Below, in pieces: positions 1-9,300 of a stretch of 64,000 nucleotides of DNA. This DNA comes from Pantoea cypripedii. Its GTDB lineage: Bacteria; Pseudomonadota; Gammaproteobacteria; Enterobacterales; Enterobacteriaceae. A program made the position numbers and the translations under genes. Location of the stretch: assembly GCF_002095535.1 (NCBI RefSeq), contig NZ_MLJI01000001.1:4329755-4393754 (forward strand), in the 5' to 3' direction. Below the pieces are notes generated by a model, which saw only the letters and a list, made by a program, of their open reading frames with translations, did not search any database and was not told where the DNA came from. Position 1 is the first letter of the stretch. Each line of letters begins with the position of its first letter.

Positions 1-321
1 CGCCAGACGGGTGACCAGCGCAGCGCTTTTAATCAGCCCCTGTGCGTCAATCACCACGTCATACTCGCGCGCCTGTAACTCACGCTTAAACAACACGCGT
101 TCTTCGCGTTGCTGGCTACCGAACCAATGCTTACGCCAGCGACGAATCCCCACTGGCAGCACTTTATCTACTGCCGGATGCCACGCCGGGATTTGGGCAA
201 AATTTTCTTCCACAACCCAATCAAAACGAATGCCAGGAATCGCCTGCATTGCATCGGTCAACGCAGGCAGTGAGTGCAGGACATCGCCCATAGAAGAAGT
301 TTTAACAATCAGGACGTGCAT
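1..321 (-). CDS. waaC: LPS heptosyltransferase I (WaaC), N-terminal part
   Basis: Only the first 107 codons are in the window; the gene runs off its left edge. The protein begins MHVLIVKTSSMGDVLHSLPA, the N-terminal nucleotide-sugar fold of GT9 heptosyltransferase I, which adds the first L-glycero-D-manno-heptose to Kdo2-lipid A at the inner face of the inner membrane. The start lies 2 nt after the waaF stop, so the two are co-transcribed in the order hldD-waaF-waaC, as in most enterobacteria. Nothing looks broken in the visible part. The identification is firm despite the missing C-terminal two thirds. Confidence 0.95.
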   Translation of the reverse strand, partial: MHVLIVKTSSMGDVLHSLPALTDAMQAIPGIRFDWVVEENFAQIPAWHPAVDKVLPVGIRRWRKHWFGSQQREERVLFKRELQAREYDVVIDAQGLIKSAALVTRLA

Positions 322-323
322 GT

Positions 324-1367
324 TTACTCCTGCGCCGCGTTGAGCAAAGCGCTTAATTCCTGATGCACGCGCGTGGGCTGAATGTCGATCAGGCTTTGAT
401 GATAGCCCTGTTCGGCATCGCCTTTGCGGACTTTGTGATAACCGGTGATCAGGCGAATAACGCGAGCCTGATGCGACAGTGGCGGGGTGAAATCGGGGCT
501 GCTGGGGCCATACAATGCCACCAGCGGGCGGTTAAGTGCGGCTGCAATATGCATCAGGCCGGAATCGTTGCTAACCACCGCAGCACAGTTCGCCAGCAGA
601 ATGACCGCCTGCTCCAGCTGCGTTTCACCCGCCAGATTTTTACAGTGCGTACGTGCCACCTCGGGCAGGGTCTGAATAATGGTATCGCCAGTCTCGCGAT
701 CTTTGGCCGAACCAAACAGCACCACCTGATAACCTTCACCGATCAGCTGTTCCGCCAGCGCGGCATAATGATAATGCGGCCAGCGCTTTGCCGGACCGAA
801 CTCCGCACCTGGGCAGAAGCCAATCGCTGGACGATCGGCAGAGAGCGCAAACTGTGCAGCCGTCATGCGCTTCTCTTCTTCCTCCACCCTCAGCTGCGGC
901 CACAACAAGGGTTGCGGCAACTGCTGCGCCGAGGCAACGGGTTTATCGTAGCCAAGCGCCACATAACGCTCGACCATCAGCGGAAACGCGGCTTTATCCA
1001 GCACGCGCACATCATTCAGCACGCCGTAGCGCATCTCCCCACGCCAGCCGATGCGGCGTTTAATACCGGCAAAAAACGGTACCAGCGCCGATTTGAAAGA
1101 GTTCGGCAGCACATAGGCGCGATCGTAACCGCTGGCCTGCAAGGTTTTGCCCAGACGGCGACGCTCACCCAGCGCCAGTGCGCCATGACCGAGTGGCATT
1201 GCCAGTGCCTGATTCACTTCCGGCATACGTGACAGCAGCGGACGGCACCAGGCAGGTGCCATGACATCAATAACAGCCTCAGGATGCTCAGCCTTGAGCG
1301 TGCGATAGAGACTTTGCGACATCATCATATCGCCGACCCAGGACGGGCCAATAACCAGAATTTTCAT
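324..1367 (-). CDS. waaF: LPS heptosyltransferase II (WaaF)
   Basis: A 347-aa GT9 enzyme, the usual length for WaaF, which adds the second heptose of the LPS inner core using ADP-heptose. It starts MKILVIGPSWVGDMMMSQSL, the signature N-terminus of the family. The C-terminal half carries FCPGAEFGPAKRWP and the donor-binding stretch SNDSGLMHIAAALNRP. It sits 17 nt downstream of hldD, which makes the donor, and 2 nt upstream of waaC, so substrate synthesis and transfer are in one operon. No truncation or frameshift was seen. Confidence 0.97.
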   Translation of the reverse strand: MKILVIGPSWVGDMMMSQSLYRTLKAEHPEAVIDVMAPAWCRPLLSRMPEVNQALAMPLGHGALALGERRRLGKTLQASGYDRAYVLPNSFKSALVPFFAGIKRRIGWRGEMRYGVLNDVRVLDKAAFPLMVERYVALGYDKPVASAQQLPQPLLWPQLRVEEEEKRMTAAQFALSADRPAIGFCPGAEFGPAKRWPHYHYAALAEQLIGEGYQVVLFGSAKDRETGDTIIQTLPEVARTHCKNLAGETQLEQAVILLANCAAVVSNDSGLMHIAAALNRPLVALYGPSSPDFTPPLSHQARVIRLITGYHKVRKGDAEQGYHQSLIDIQPTRVHQELSALLNAAQE

Positions 1368-1384
1368 CGCTGCTGCCGATTTCC

Positions 1385-2317
1385 TTATGCGTTACGGTTC
1401 AGCCAGGCCATATATTCCGCAACACCAACGGCCACGGTTTTGAACGGTTTGTCATAACCTGCGGCACGCAGTTTAGTCAGATCCGCCTGGGTATATGCCT
1501 GGTAACGGCCTTTCAGCTTGTCCGGGAACGGGATGTATTCAATCTCGCCTTGCTGATGGAATTTCAGCACCGCATCAGCCACTTCCTGGAAAGATTCCGC
1601 ACGACCGGTTCCGCAGTTGTAAATGCCGGAGACACCGTTTTCCCAGCACCACAGATTCACCGCGGCAACGTCATCAACGTGGATAAAGTCGCGACGGAAA
1701 TCGTCACTGCCTTCAAACAGCTTGGGGTTTTCGCCATTGCTGATTTGCGTGTTGAGATGGAAAGCCACGCTCGCCATGCTGCCTTTATGGCCTTCACGCG
1801 GACCGTAGACGTTAAAGTAACGGAAACCACATACCGGTGAATCCGCTTCCGGCAGAATCTGGCGCACATAATGGTCGAACAACATTTTGGAGTAGCCATA
1901 AACATTCAGTGGCTGCTCGTACTGACGTTCTTCGATGAAGTTGTCGTTGCGGCCGCCGTAGGTGGCTGCGGAAGAGGCATACAGGAACGGAATTTCACGA
2001 TCGAGGCAGAAGTGCAGCAGATCTTTGGAATACTGATAGTTGTTATCCATCATGTACTTGCCGTCCCACTCGGTGGTGGACGAGCAGGCGCCTTCATGGA
2101 ATACCGCTTCGATCGGCCCCAGATCTTCCCCGGACATGATGTAGCTGAGGAATTCCTCTTTATCCATGTAATCAGAGATGTCCAGATCCGCCAGATTCAC
2201 GAACTTGGTGCCATCCTTCAGATTATCCACTACCAGAATGTCGGTATGACCGCGATCGTTCAACGCCTTGACGATGTTGCTGCCAATCATGCCAGCGCCA
2301 CCCGTTACGATAATCAT
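1385..2317 (-). CDS. hldD: ADP-L-glycero-D-manno-heptose 6-epimerase (HldD)
   Basis: A 310-aa short-chain dehydrogenase/reductase epimerase that converts ADP-D-glycero- to ADP-L-glycero-beta-D-manno-heptose, the donor for WaaC and WaaF. The NADP-binding motif GGAGMIGSN is at residues 6-14. The catalytic residues Ser116, Tyr140 and Lys144 are in place ([15 protein letters not shown]). The start at 2317 gives MIIVTGGAG and exactly the E. coli length; an in-frame extension to 2428 exists, but its 37 extra residues match nothing in the family. It is the first gene of the leftward hldD-waaF-waaC operon and is divergent from kbl. Confidence 0.97.
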   Translation of the reverse strand: MIIVTGGAGMIGSNIVKALNDRGHTDILVVDNLKDGTKFVNLADLDISDYMDKEEFLSYIMSGEDLGPIEAVFHEGACSSTTEWDGKYMMDNNYQYSKDLLHFCLDREIPFLYASSAATYGGRNDNFIEERQYEQPLNVYGYSKMLFDHYVRQILPEADSPVCGFRYFNVYGPREGHKGSMASVAFHLNTQISNGENPKLFEGSDDFRRDFIHVDDVAAVNLWCWENGVSGIYNCGTGRAESFQEVADAVLKFHQQGEIEYIPFPDKLKGRYQAYTQADLTKLRAAGYDKPFKTVAVGVAEYMAWLNRNA

Positions 2318-2547
2318 GTGCTTTGCCTTTAAACAGTTGGGGTAAACAGGAGGTTTCACCCACGAATATCTATCATCATAACATTTCAGCCCGCACCAGA
2401 CAGCCAGATGACTCCGTAAGCCCGGCATATTTCCCGCCCGCAGCGTGAACTATGCTGCAAAACGGAGATTTCATTGGCTGAAACGTCGTTAAACCGCTTT
2501 TCGGTCAGTAATATGTGCCAAAATTTTGCCATCTGAGGAGCAGAATC
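2318..2547. promoter_or_regulatory. Divergent hldD / kbl promoter region
   Basis: This 230-bp gap separates two divergent operons and must hold both promoters. A good Shine-Dalgarno (GAGGAG, about 2535-2540) precedes kbl. I did not identify convincing -35/-10 pairs or an Lrp site by eye, although the kbl-tdh operon is Lrp/leucine controlled in E. coli. Confidence 0.4.
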
Positions 2548-3744
2548 ATGTCCGATCAATTCTATTCGCAAATCCAACAGCAACTTGAGACAACGCGCCA
2601 GGAAGGATTGTTCAAACAGGAACGAACCATTACCTCGCCACAGCAGGCGGAAATCAGCGTTGCTCAGGGTCAGACTGTCATCAATTTTTGCGCCAATAAC
2701 TATCTTGGTCTGGCGAACCATCCGACGCTGATTCAGGCGGCTAAAGAAGGGATGGATTCCCACGGTTTCGGCATGGCCTCAGTACGCTTTATCTGCGGCA
2801 CCCAGGATATCCACCAGCAACTGGAACGCAAACTGGCGGACTTCCTCGGTATGGAAGATGCCATCCTGTTTTCCTCCTGTTTTGATGCCAACGGTGGCCT
2901 GTTTGAAACGCTGCTCGGCGCGGAAGATGCCATCATCTCCGATGCGCTCAATCATGCCTCGATTATTGATGGCGTTCGCCTGTGTAAAGCGCAGCGTTAT
3001 CGCTATGCCAACAACGATATGAACGAATTGCGTGCGCGTCTGCAGGAAGCGCGGGACAAAGGCGCGCGCCATATCCTGATCGCCACCGATGGCGTGTTTT
3101 CTATGGATGGCGTGATTGCCAACCTGCAGGGGATTTGCGACCTGGCGGATGAGTTTGCTGCGCTGGTGATGGTGGACGATTCACACGCCGTCGGTTTTGT
3201 CGGTGCCTGTGGGCGCGGCACCCATGAATATTGCCACGTGATGGACCGCGTCGACATTCTGACCGGCACCCTCGGCAAAGCGCTGGGTGGCGCTTCTGGT
3301 GGTTATGTCGCCGCAAAAAAAGAAGTGGTGGAGTGGCTGCGCCAGCGTTCACGCCCGTATCTGTTCTCCAACTCGCTGGCCCCGGCGATTGTGGCGGCTT
3401 CGCTGCGGGTACTGGAAATGCTGAGTGAAGGCGATGGCCTGCGCCAGCGTCTGTGGGAAAACGCACGCTATTTCCGCGAACAAATGACCGCCGCCGGATT
3501 TACCCTGGCGGGTGCCGATCACGCCATCATTCCGGTGATGCTTGGCGATGCGAAAGTGGCACAGGAATTTGCCAGCCTGTTGCAACGCGAAGGCATTTAC
3601 GTAACGGGCTTCTTCTACCCGGTCGTACCCAAAGGTCAGGCGCGTATTCGTACCCAGATTTCTGCCGGTCATACCCAGGCACAGCTGGAGCAGGCGGTAG
3701 CGGCCTTTACCCGTATTGGTCAGCAGCTGGGCGTCATCGCCTGA
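2548..3744 (+). CDS. kbl: 2-amino-3-ketobutyrate CoA ligase (Kbl)
   Basis: A 398-aa PLP enzyme of the alpha-oxoamine synthase family. It cleaves 2-amino-3-ketobutyrate with CoA into glycine and acetyl-CoA, the second step of threonine catabolism. The Schiff-base lysine lies in [14 protein letters not shown], preceded by the PLP aspartate/histidine motif [11 protein letters not shown]. The start at 2548 ([11 protein letters not shown]) follows a clear GAGGAG box; an ATG 33 nt upstream lacks one. tdh follows after 10 nt, so the pair forms the standard kbl-tdh operon, in which the unstable intermediate passes from Tdh to Kbl. Confidence 0.97.
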   Translation: MSDQFYSQIQQQLETTRQEGLFKQERTITSPQQAEISVAQGQTVINFCANNYLGLANHPTLIQAAKEGMDSHGFGMASVRFICGTQDIHQQLERKLADFLGMEDAILFSSCFDANGGLFETLLGAEDAIISDALNHASIIDGVRLCKAQRYRYANNDMNELRARLQEARDKGARHILIATDGVFSMDGVIANLQGICDLADEFAALVMVDDSHAVGFVGACGRGTHEYCHVMDRVDILTGTLGKALGGASGGYVAAKKEVVEWLRQRSRPYLFSNSLAPAIVAASLRVLEMLSEGDGLRQRLWENARYFREQMTAAGFTLAGADHAIIPVMLGDAKVAQEFASLLQREGIYVTGFFYPVVPKGQARIRTQISAGHTQAQLEQAVAAFTRIGQQLGVIA

Positions 3745-3754
3745 GGAGCCGGGA

Positions 3755-4783
3755 ATGAAAGCACTCGCGAAATTAAAAGCAGAAGAAGGCATCTGGATGG
3801 TGACCGATGCACCGATTCCGGAACCCGGCCATAACGACCTGCTGATAAAAATCCGCAAAACCGCAATTTGCGGGACCGATATCCATATCTACAACTGGGA
3901 CGACTGGTCACGGAAAACCATCCCGGTACCGATGATCACCGGCCACGAATACGTTGGCGAAGTGGTGGCCATCGGGCAGGAGGTGAAAGGTTTCGCCATC
4001 GGCGACCGCGTCTCGGGCGAAGGCCATATCACCTGTGGCCACTGCCGTAACTGCCGTGCCGGACGCACTCATCTGTGCCGCAATACCGTCGGCGTGGGCG
4101 TCAATCGTCAGGGATGCTTCGCCGAGTATCTGGTCATTCCGGCCTTCAATGCCTTTAAAATCCCGGACAACATCTCCGACGAGCTGGCGGCTATTTTCGA
4201 TCCTTTCGGCAATGCGGTGCATACCGCACTGTCGTTTGATCTGGTGGGCGAAGATGTGCTGATTTCTGGTGCGGGTCCGATAGGCATCATGGCCGCCGCC
4301 GTGTGTAAGCATGTCGGCGCACGCAATGTGGTGATCACCGACATCAACGACTATCGCCTCGGCCTGGCGCGTAACATGGGTGTGACGCGCGCGGTAAATG
4401 TGGCACAGGAGAATCTGCATGAGGTGATGGCCTCTCTGGGGATGACCGAAGGCTTTGATGTCGGGCTGGAGATGTCTGGCGCGCCACCGGCCTTTCGCAG
4501 CATGCTGGAAGTGATGAACCACGGTGGCCGTATCGCGCTGCTCGGTATCCCGCCGGGGGAGATGGCGATTGACTGGAACCAGGTGATTTTCAAAGGGCTG
4601 TTTATCAAAGGAATCTACGGTCGCGAGATGTTTGAAACCTGGTACAAAATGGCGGCACTGATCCAATCCGGCCTCGATCTGACCCCCATCATCACCCATC
4701 GTTTCCCTATTGATGACTTCCAGCAGGGCTTTGATGAGATGCGTTCCGGCCACTCGGGCAAAGTGATACTGAGCTGGGATTAA
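3755..4783 (+). CDS. tdh: L-threonine 3-dehydrogenase (Tdh)
   Basis: A 342-aa zinc-dependent medium-chain dehydrogenase that oxidises L-threonine to 2-amino-3-ketobutyrate with NAD. Catalytic zinc ligands are visible in [14 protein letters not shown] and GHEYVGEVV. The structural zinc loop [15 protein letters not shown] carries four cysteines, and the Rossmann motif [11 protein letters not shown] follows. The start after the SD-like GAGGAGCCGGGA gives [12 protein letters not shown]. It is the second gene of the kbl-tdh operon. The following 77-nt gap holds a hairpin, so the LPS gene downstream is probably a separate unit. Confidence 0.97.
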   Translation: MKALAKLKAEEGIWMVTDAPIPEPGHNDLLIKIRKTAICGTDIHIYNWDDWSRKTIPVPMITGHEYVGEVVAIGQEVKGFAIGDRVSGEGHITCGHCRNCRAGRTHLCRNTVGVGVNRQGCFAEYLVIPAFNAFKIPDNISDELAAIFDPFGNAVHTALSFDLVGEDVLISGAGPIGIMAAAVCKHVGARNVVITDINDYRLGLARNMGVTRAVNVAQENLHEVMASLGMTEGFDVGLEMSGAPPAFRSMLEVMNHGGRIALLGIPPGEMAIDWNQVIFKGLFIKGIYGREMFETWYKMAALIQSGLDLTPIITHRFPIDDFQQGFDEMRSGHSGKVILSWD

Positions 4784-4797
4784 TTATCGCCAGCGAT

Positions 4798-4836
4798 AGC
4801 GCCCTGCCGTCCTAAACGGTATAAAGGGCGCTTCAC
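4798..4836 (+). terminator. Branched hairpin after tdh
   Basis: An 8-bp outer stem (4798-4805 with 4825-4832) encloses a 4-bp inner stem (CCGT/ACGG). The run after it is only TTCACTT, so it is a weak or Rho-assisted terminator at the end of kbl-tdh. Confidence 0.45.
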
Positions 4837-4860
4837 TTAGCAATTCAGTCTGGATGTGAC

Positions 4861-5967
4861 ATGCGCATTTTAATGATTATTGATGGTTTACCGGGCGGCG
4901 GCGCAGAGAAAGTGGTGCTGACCCTTAGCGAATCGATTCATAAAATGAGGCATCACGTCACCCTCTACTCGCTGGCTGAGACCTGCGCCTATGCCCTGCC
5001 GGAAGGCGTCGAGTACCGCGTCATCACCCAGCACAGCAAGGCCCCCTGGCGTAAGCTGACTGAGTTGTCACGCCGCGCCAGAAAACTGGATGACGTTTTA
5101 CGCCAGGATGAGGCGCAAAACGGCAAATATGACCTGATCATCTCCAATCTGCATAAAACCGACCGCATTGTGGCGCGTAGCCAGGCCATCGATCGTTCAC
5201 GTTTATGGTTCTGTATTCATGGTGTGCTGTCGTCAACCTATCTCGGCCATCGTAAGGGGCTGAATTACTGGTTCAAAAAGCAAAAGATGGCGAGCATCTA
5301 CCATGGCCGCAATATCACTGCTGTTTCCCAGGCCGTGCTGGACGATCTGGTCGATGTGATGGGGGTACGCACCGCAAAAACCGCGGTGATTAACAATCCC
5401 TTTGATTTGCAGGCGCTACGCCAGCGCGCGGATGAACCCTGCGATCTGGCAGGTACTGACTATCTGATCAACGTAGCGCGTATTCACCCGCAAAAACGTC
5501 AGGACCGCCTGCTGGAAGCCTTTGCCCAATCAGGCCTTGCTGACCGCGCCAAACTGGTGCTGCTGGGCACCGGTACGGAAGAACGTATTGCCGCCGCCAA
5601 ACAACTGGCGCAGAAACTGAATATCGCCGATCGCGTGCTGTTCCTCGGTTTTCAGTCCAACCCTTTCCCTTATATCAAACATGCGCGCCTGATGGTGATG
5701 AGCTCCGATAGCGAAGGCTTTGGCAACGTGATTGTTGAATCGCTGATTTGCGGCACGCCGGTGATCAGTACGCGCTGCCCGGGTGGCCCGGAAGAAATTC
5801 TGGTGAAAGCGGGGATGGCAGATATGCTGACGCCGATCGACGCTCAGGCGCTGGCCAGTAAAATGGTCGAGGTTTACGACCATTTACCGGCAATTAATGA
5901 ACAGACACTCAGCCTGTACGACGTGACGGCTATCAGCCGTCAGTATGTCGATTTAGCCGCCCGCTAA
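4861..5967 (+). CDS. GT4 LPS core glycosyltransferase, WabH-like
   Basis: A 368-aa GT-B glycosyltransferase of family 4. The N-terminus MRILMIIDGLPGGGAEKVVL carries the glycine-rich acceptor-side loop. The C-terminal domain has ARIHPQKRQDRLLEAF and the donor-binding E-x7-E region SSDSEGFGNVIVESLICGTP. The start and overall layout resemble WabH of Klebsiella/Serratia core clusters, which adds GlcNAc to the core hexuronic acid, but I am confident only of the family. It converges with the GT9 gene, whose end overlaps it by 4 nt (5964-5967). Placement beside waaQ-wabG-waaA-waaE supports a role in the LPS outer core. Confidence 0.8.
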   Translation: MRILMIIDGLPGGGAEKVVLTLSESIHKMRHHVTLYSLAETCAYALPEGVEYRVITQHSKAPWRKLTELSRRARKLDDVLRQDEAQNGKYDLIISNLHKTDRIVARSQAIDRSRLWFCIHGVLSSTYLGHRKGLNYWFKKQKMASIYHGRNITAVSQAVLDDLVDVMGVRTAKTAVINNPFDLQALRQRADEPCDLAGTDYLINVARIHPQKRQDRLLEAFAQSGLADRAKLVLLGTGTEERIAAAKQLAQKLNIADRVLFLGFQSNPFPYIKHARLMVMSSDSEGFGNVIVESLICGTPVISTRCPGGPEEILVKAGMADMLTPIDAQALASKMVEVYDHLPAINEQTLSLYDVTAISRQYVDLAAR

Positions 5968-6983
5968 CGTAGCGCCAGGCGCTGCCAGGCCTGCCAGACC
6001 GTTTCCGGCGAGATATCGCTACATTCGCCCGAAGCGGTCTGCATGATTTCATACTCGCCCGACCACGGATGCCAGATTTGTGCATTGGTATCACCAAAAA
6101 ACACCACCTGCTTTTTATGCAATCCCGCCGCGATATGCATCTGGCCGCCATCGCTGCATAAAATCTGCTCGCAACAATCAAACCCGGCGATCAATTCACG
6201 AATAGAAGCCGTGGCATAGCGCGCCAGACGCGGGGAATCCACCATTTGCATCAGCTCATCAGCCCGCGCCGCATCACCTTTATCGTTGGGATCCAGCGCC
6301 CCCTGAGGTGACCAGAACAGCAACACACGCGCCTGCTCATCCTGCAGCAACTGACGAATAAAGGTTGCGTAGGCAGCGACAGGCCAGCGTCGTTTCGGGC
6401 TACGACTGCTGATGTGCACGCCGTAGGTTTTGCCCGCACCAGGCAGCAATTGCGCCACCCGCGCGCTTGCCTGCGCGCGTTCCGCAGCGGAAAGATAAAG
6501 ATTCACCTGCGGCACTTCAGGCGCGTTCTGGGTTAACGCGGAAAGGTAGGAATAGGTGTGTTCCACCTGGTGAGTGCCGTGAAAGTCTTGTTTCTGGAAA
6601 GGATGATCCAGCACGGCATCCGTCTGGGCAGCGCCGATAATGTTGTGAGCACCGGCCATCTTAGCCAGCCGCAGGCTGTATTTGCAGGGTACCGGGTTTG
6701 CCAGGATCGTGGCGTCGAAACGGGTTTTACGCAAGGCGAGCATGATTTTGACACGTTGCCAGTAAACCCCCAGCGTCGTTTCGTTTTTGCCGCGGTGTTT
6801 CGCCTTTTTATACACAAATAACCGATCAACGTTGGGATTATTATCCACCACATCTTCGGCGATTTTATTCACCAGCAAGGTCAGTTTAGCGTCGGGAAAG
6901 GCCTGCTTCAGCCCCTCCAGCAATGGCGTGGTGCACACCATATCGCCAATGTTGTCACGCCTGATAACTAAAATATTCTTCAT
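5964..6983 (-). CDS. GT9 heptosyltransferase-family LPS core enzyme
   Basis: A 339-aa protein of the GT9 family starting MKNILVIRRDNIGDMVCTTP, the pattern shared by WaaC/F/Q. The C-terminal donor motif is present in altered form (CSDGGQMHIAAGLHKKQVVFFG; first 20 residues overlap the GT9 consensus SxDSGxMH, with Gly-Gly replacing Ser-Gly). A longer frame reaches 7079, but the start at 6983 fits the family. It is transcribed against its neighbours and divergent from the GT2 gene. It probably transfers a heptose or related sugar to the core; the acceptor is unknown. Related genes are found in Erwinia-type clusters, but I do not assign a symbol. Confidence 0.75.
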   Translation of the reverse strand: MKNILVIRRDNIGDMVCTTPLLEGLKQAFPDAKLTLLVNKIAEDVVDNNPNVDRLFVYKKAKHRGKNETTLGVYWQRVKIMLALRKTRFDATILANPVPCKYSLRLAKMAGAHNIIGAAQTDAVLDHPFQKQDFHGTHQVEHTYSYLSALTQNAPEVPQVNLYLSAAERAQASARVAQLLPGAGKTYGVHISSRSPKRRWPVAAYATFIRQLLQDEQARVLLFWSPQGALDPNDKGDAARADELMQMVDSPRLARYATASIRELIAGFDCCEQILCSDGGQMHIAAGLHKKQVVFFGDTNAQIWHPWSGEYEIMQTASGECSDISPETVWQAWQRLALR

Positions 6984-7160
6984 GTTGCTGCCCAGAGTTA
7001 ACTCGCTTTTGCCCGGAAAATTGGCCCTGAAATGATCGCAAAATGCTGAAAACCCTCGGGACCAACTCTTTTTGACCATTAATGTGCAAAAAGTTCTGAA
7101 TTGCCTGGTAATAATTAATGTCAGGATTTCGTTAATAATTCATTAAAACAATACAGAACA
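6984..7160. promoter_or_regulatory. AT-rich divergent region between GT9 and GT2 genes
   Basis: These 177 bp separate two divergent core glycosyltransferase genes. The part from 7081 is very AT-rich, with two similar blocks (TAATAATTAATG near 7110, GTTAATAATTCATTAA near 7131). No ops/JUMPstart element (GGCGGTAGC) was found. The GT2 start has no good Shine-Dalgarno, so its translation may be weak. Confidence 0.4.
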
Positions 7161-8150
7161 ATGTCGCCAAACAACCCTATCCTTTCCATCATCACCCCGA
7201 TGTATAACGCCGGAGCGATGCTGGATACTTTTATGCAATCGCTGCTGGCCCAGACACTGACCGGCCTGGAGATCATTATTGTCAACGATGGTTCGACTGA
7301 TGGTTCCGGGGAGCGTGCAGAGACTTACGCACAACAGCACCCGCATATCAGCGTGGTTCACCAACCCAATGGTGGCGTATCATGCGCACGTAATGCCGGG
7401 CTGGCTATCGCACGCGGCAAATATGTCACCTTTCCCGATGCGGATGACACCATGCATCCAACGATGTATCAGACATTAGTGGAGATGGCGGAACAGGATA
7501 ATCTTGATGCCGCCCAATGTAACGCCGTACGTTTTTTTCAGACCAGCCAGCAAACCAAACCACTGATTCCGCTCGACCGCCTGACCAGCACCGGGGTACT
7601 CAGCGGCCCGGAGTGGCTCAGCAAGGCGTTGAATACCCATCGTTATTTGCATGTGGTGTGGCTGGGTATCTATCGCCGCGAAATAATCGAACAACAGCAA
7701 CTCACTTTTGAACCCGGCTTGCACCATCAGGACATTCCCTGGACCACCGAGTTTATGCTGAATGCCCAGCGGGTACGTTATACCGATCAGGTGTTGTACC
7801 GTTATTACATGCACGATGCCTCAATCAGCAATCGTAAACGTACCGGCGAGCGTAATGTGGCCTACCAACGTCACTATCTGAAAATTGCCCGTATGCTGGA
7901 AGAGATCAATGCACGTTACCAGCATAAGGTGAGAATCTACCCGGCGTTTCATTATCAGATCACCCATGAAGCGCTGAGCGTCTGTCATAGCATCAGGCGC
8001 GAGCCAGAAGCGAGTGCGCGTCAGGCAATGATTCATGACCTCTTCGCCACCCAAACGCACAAACGGATGCTGCGCAATGCACGCGGTATAAAACAATGGT
8101 ATCAACTGTTGTTGTGGCTGAGCCGTATTTATCGCTGGCGAGAGAAATAA
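7161..8150 (+). CDS. GT2 family glycosyltransferase of the LPS core cluster
   Basis: A 329-aa GT-A glycosyltransferase of family 2. It has the N-terminal SIITPMYNAG strand, the IVNDGSTDGS nucleotide-binding motif and the DXD-type metal site FPDADDTMHP near residue 97. A basic C-terminal region of about 120 residues (RNARGIKQWYQ... RIYRWREK) may bind the membrane or the LPS acceptor. It lies between a divergent GT9 gene and waaQ, so a role in outer-core assembly is likely, but donor and acceptor cannot be read from the sequence. The start lacks an obvious ribosome-binding site and the upstream DNA is AT-rich. Confidence 0.75.
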   Translation: MSPNNPILSIITPMYNAGAMLDTFMQSLLAQTLTGLEIIIVNDGSTDGSGERAETYAQQHPHISVVHQPNGGVSCARNAGLAIARGKYVTFPDADDTMHPTMYQTLVEMAEQDNLDAAQCNAVRFFQTSQQTKPLIPLDRLTSTGVLSGPEWLSKALNTHRYLHVVWLGIYRREIIEQQQLTFEPGLHHQDIPWTTEFMLNAQRVRYTDQVLYRYYMHDASISNRKRTGERNVAYQRHYLKIARMLEEINARYQHKVRIYPAFHYQITHEALSVCHSIRREPEASARQAMIHDLFATQTHKRMLRNARGIKQWYQLLLWLSRIYRWREK

Positions 8151-8223
8151 GCGCCGCACCTGACTTTCACCCCTGGGGGGTTTGCCCTACAATCAGCTCA
8201 CTGAATTCTGAGATCATTTGAGT

Positions 8224-9300
8224 ATGGCGAGCCCGATTCCAGACCACTTTGCACCCCAAAATATTCTGCTAATTAAGCTGCGCCATCATGGTGATATGCT
8301 GCTGACCACCCCTGCGATTAATGCTCTCCGGCAGCGTTACCCGCAGGCCAACATCGACGTTCTGCTCTACAAAGAAACGCGCCCGATGCTGGAAGCGCAT
8401 CCCGCCATACGCCAGCTGCATATTATCGATCGTAACTGGAAAAAAGAGGGCGGATGGCAGAAATTACGCCATGAGATGGCGCTGATTTCAGCGGTCCGGG
8501 CCTGTCATTATGACCTGGTGATCAATCTCGCCGATCAGTGGCGCAGTGCCATCATCACCGCCTTTTCCGGCGCTCCGGTGCGTATTGGTTTCGCCTTTAA
8601 CAAACGCGATAACGCATTCTGGCGCTGGTGCCATAACCAGCTGGTCAGCACCGCTGACCACGGGACATTACATACCGTAGAACAGAATATGTCGGCGCTG
8701 GCTCCGCTCGGCATTAATACCGCAGGCGCTACAGCCTCGATGCATTTCAGCGCCGCCGACCAACAAAAAGTGCAGCAGATGCTGGCTCAGCATCAGGTCA
8801 GCGCGTCTTATGTGGTGGTACAGCCCACTTCTCGCTGGGAATTCAAATGCTGGGATGATGAGAAAGTCGCTCAGATGGTCGACACCCTGGCCGCTGATGG
8901 CCACACCATCGTGCTGACCGCCGCACCGGATAAAAAAGAGCTGGCGATGATTGAACGCATTCAGTCGCTGTGCCGTAGCGACAACGTCGTTTCGCTGGCA
9001 GGCCAGTTTTCTTTGCCTCAGCTGGCTGCGTTAATCGCGGGTGCCCGGCTGTTTATTGGCGTCGATTCTGCGCCAATGCATATGGCGGCGGCGCTACAGA
9101 TGCCCTGCCTGGCGCTATTTGGTCCGACAAAATTGCAGTTCTGGCGTCCCTGGGGTAATAACAATCGCGTCATCTGGGCCGGTGATTATGGCCCCCTGCC
9201 TGATCCTGACTCGATCAATACCAAAACCGACCAGCGTTATCTGTCGGCGATCCCGGTTGCTGATGTCGTCGCCGCCGCAAGGAGCTTTTTGCATGACTAA
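8224..9300 (+). CDS. waaQ: LPS heptosyltransferase III (WaaQ)
   Basis: A 358-aa GT9 enzyme. NILLIKLRHHGDMLLTTPAI and LLYKETRPMLEA match WaaQ, which adds the branch heptose to HepII of the inner core. The donor site reads GVDSAPMHMAAALQMP. An ATG at 8224 is preferred; a TTG two codons upstream (8218) is also possible. The end overlaps wabG by 8 nt (ATGACTAA), so the two are translationally coupled. The gene heads the rightward waaQ-wabG cluster and was probably cotranscribed with the GT2 gene 73 nt upstream. Confidence 0.9.
   Translation: MASPIPDHFAPQNILLIKLRHHGDMLLTTPAINALRQRYPQANIDVLLYKETRPMLEAHPAIRQLHIIDRNWKKEGGWQKLRHEMALISAVRACHYDLVINLADQWRSAIITAFSGAPVRIGFAFNKRDNAFWRWCHNQLVSTADHGTLHTVEQNMSALAPLGINTAGATASMHFSAADQQKVQQMLAQHQVSASYVVVQPTSRWEFKCWDDEKVAQMVDTLAADGHTIVLTAAPDKKELAMIERIQSLCRSDNVVSLAGQFSLPQLAALIAGARLFIGVDSAPMHMAAALQMPCLALFGPTKLQFWRPWGNNNRVIWAGDYGPLPDPDSINTKTDQRYLSAIPVADVVAAARSFLHD

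Noticed and set aside
363..1232. Long plus-strand frame opposite waaF
   Set aside because: It is the complement of a clear waaF gene, has no recognisable domain and no ribosome-binding site; typical shadow of GC-rich coding DNA.
2318..2428. Upstream extension of hldD
   Set aside because: The added residues match nothing in the epimerase family; the start at 2317 gives the conserved MIIVTGGAG.
3908..4753. 281-codon minus-strand frame opposite tdh
   Set aside because: Antisense to an intact tdh, with His-rich unstructured composition and no motif; a shadow frame.
6984..7160. JUMPstart/ops element for the LPS core cluster
   Set aside because: I searched the spacers before the GT2 gene and waaQ for GGCGGTAGC-like cores and found none.
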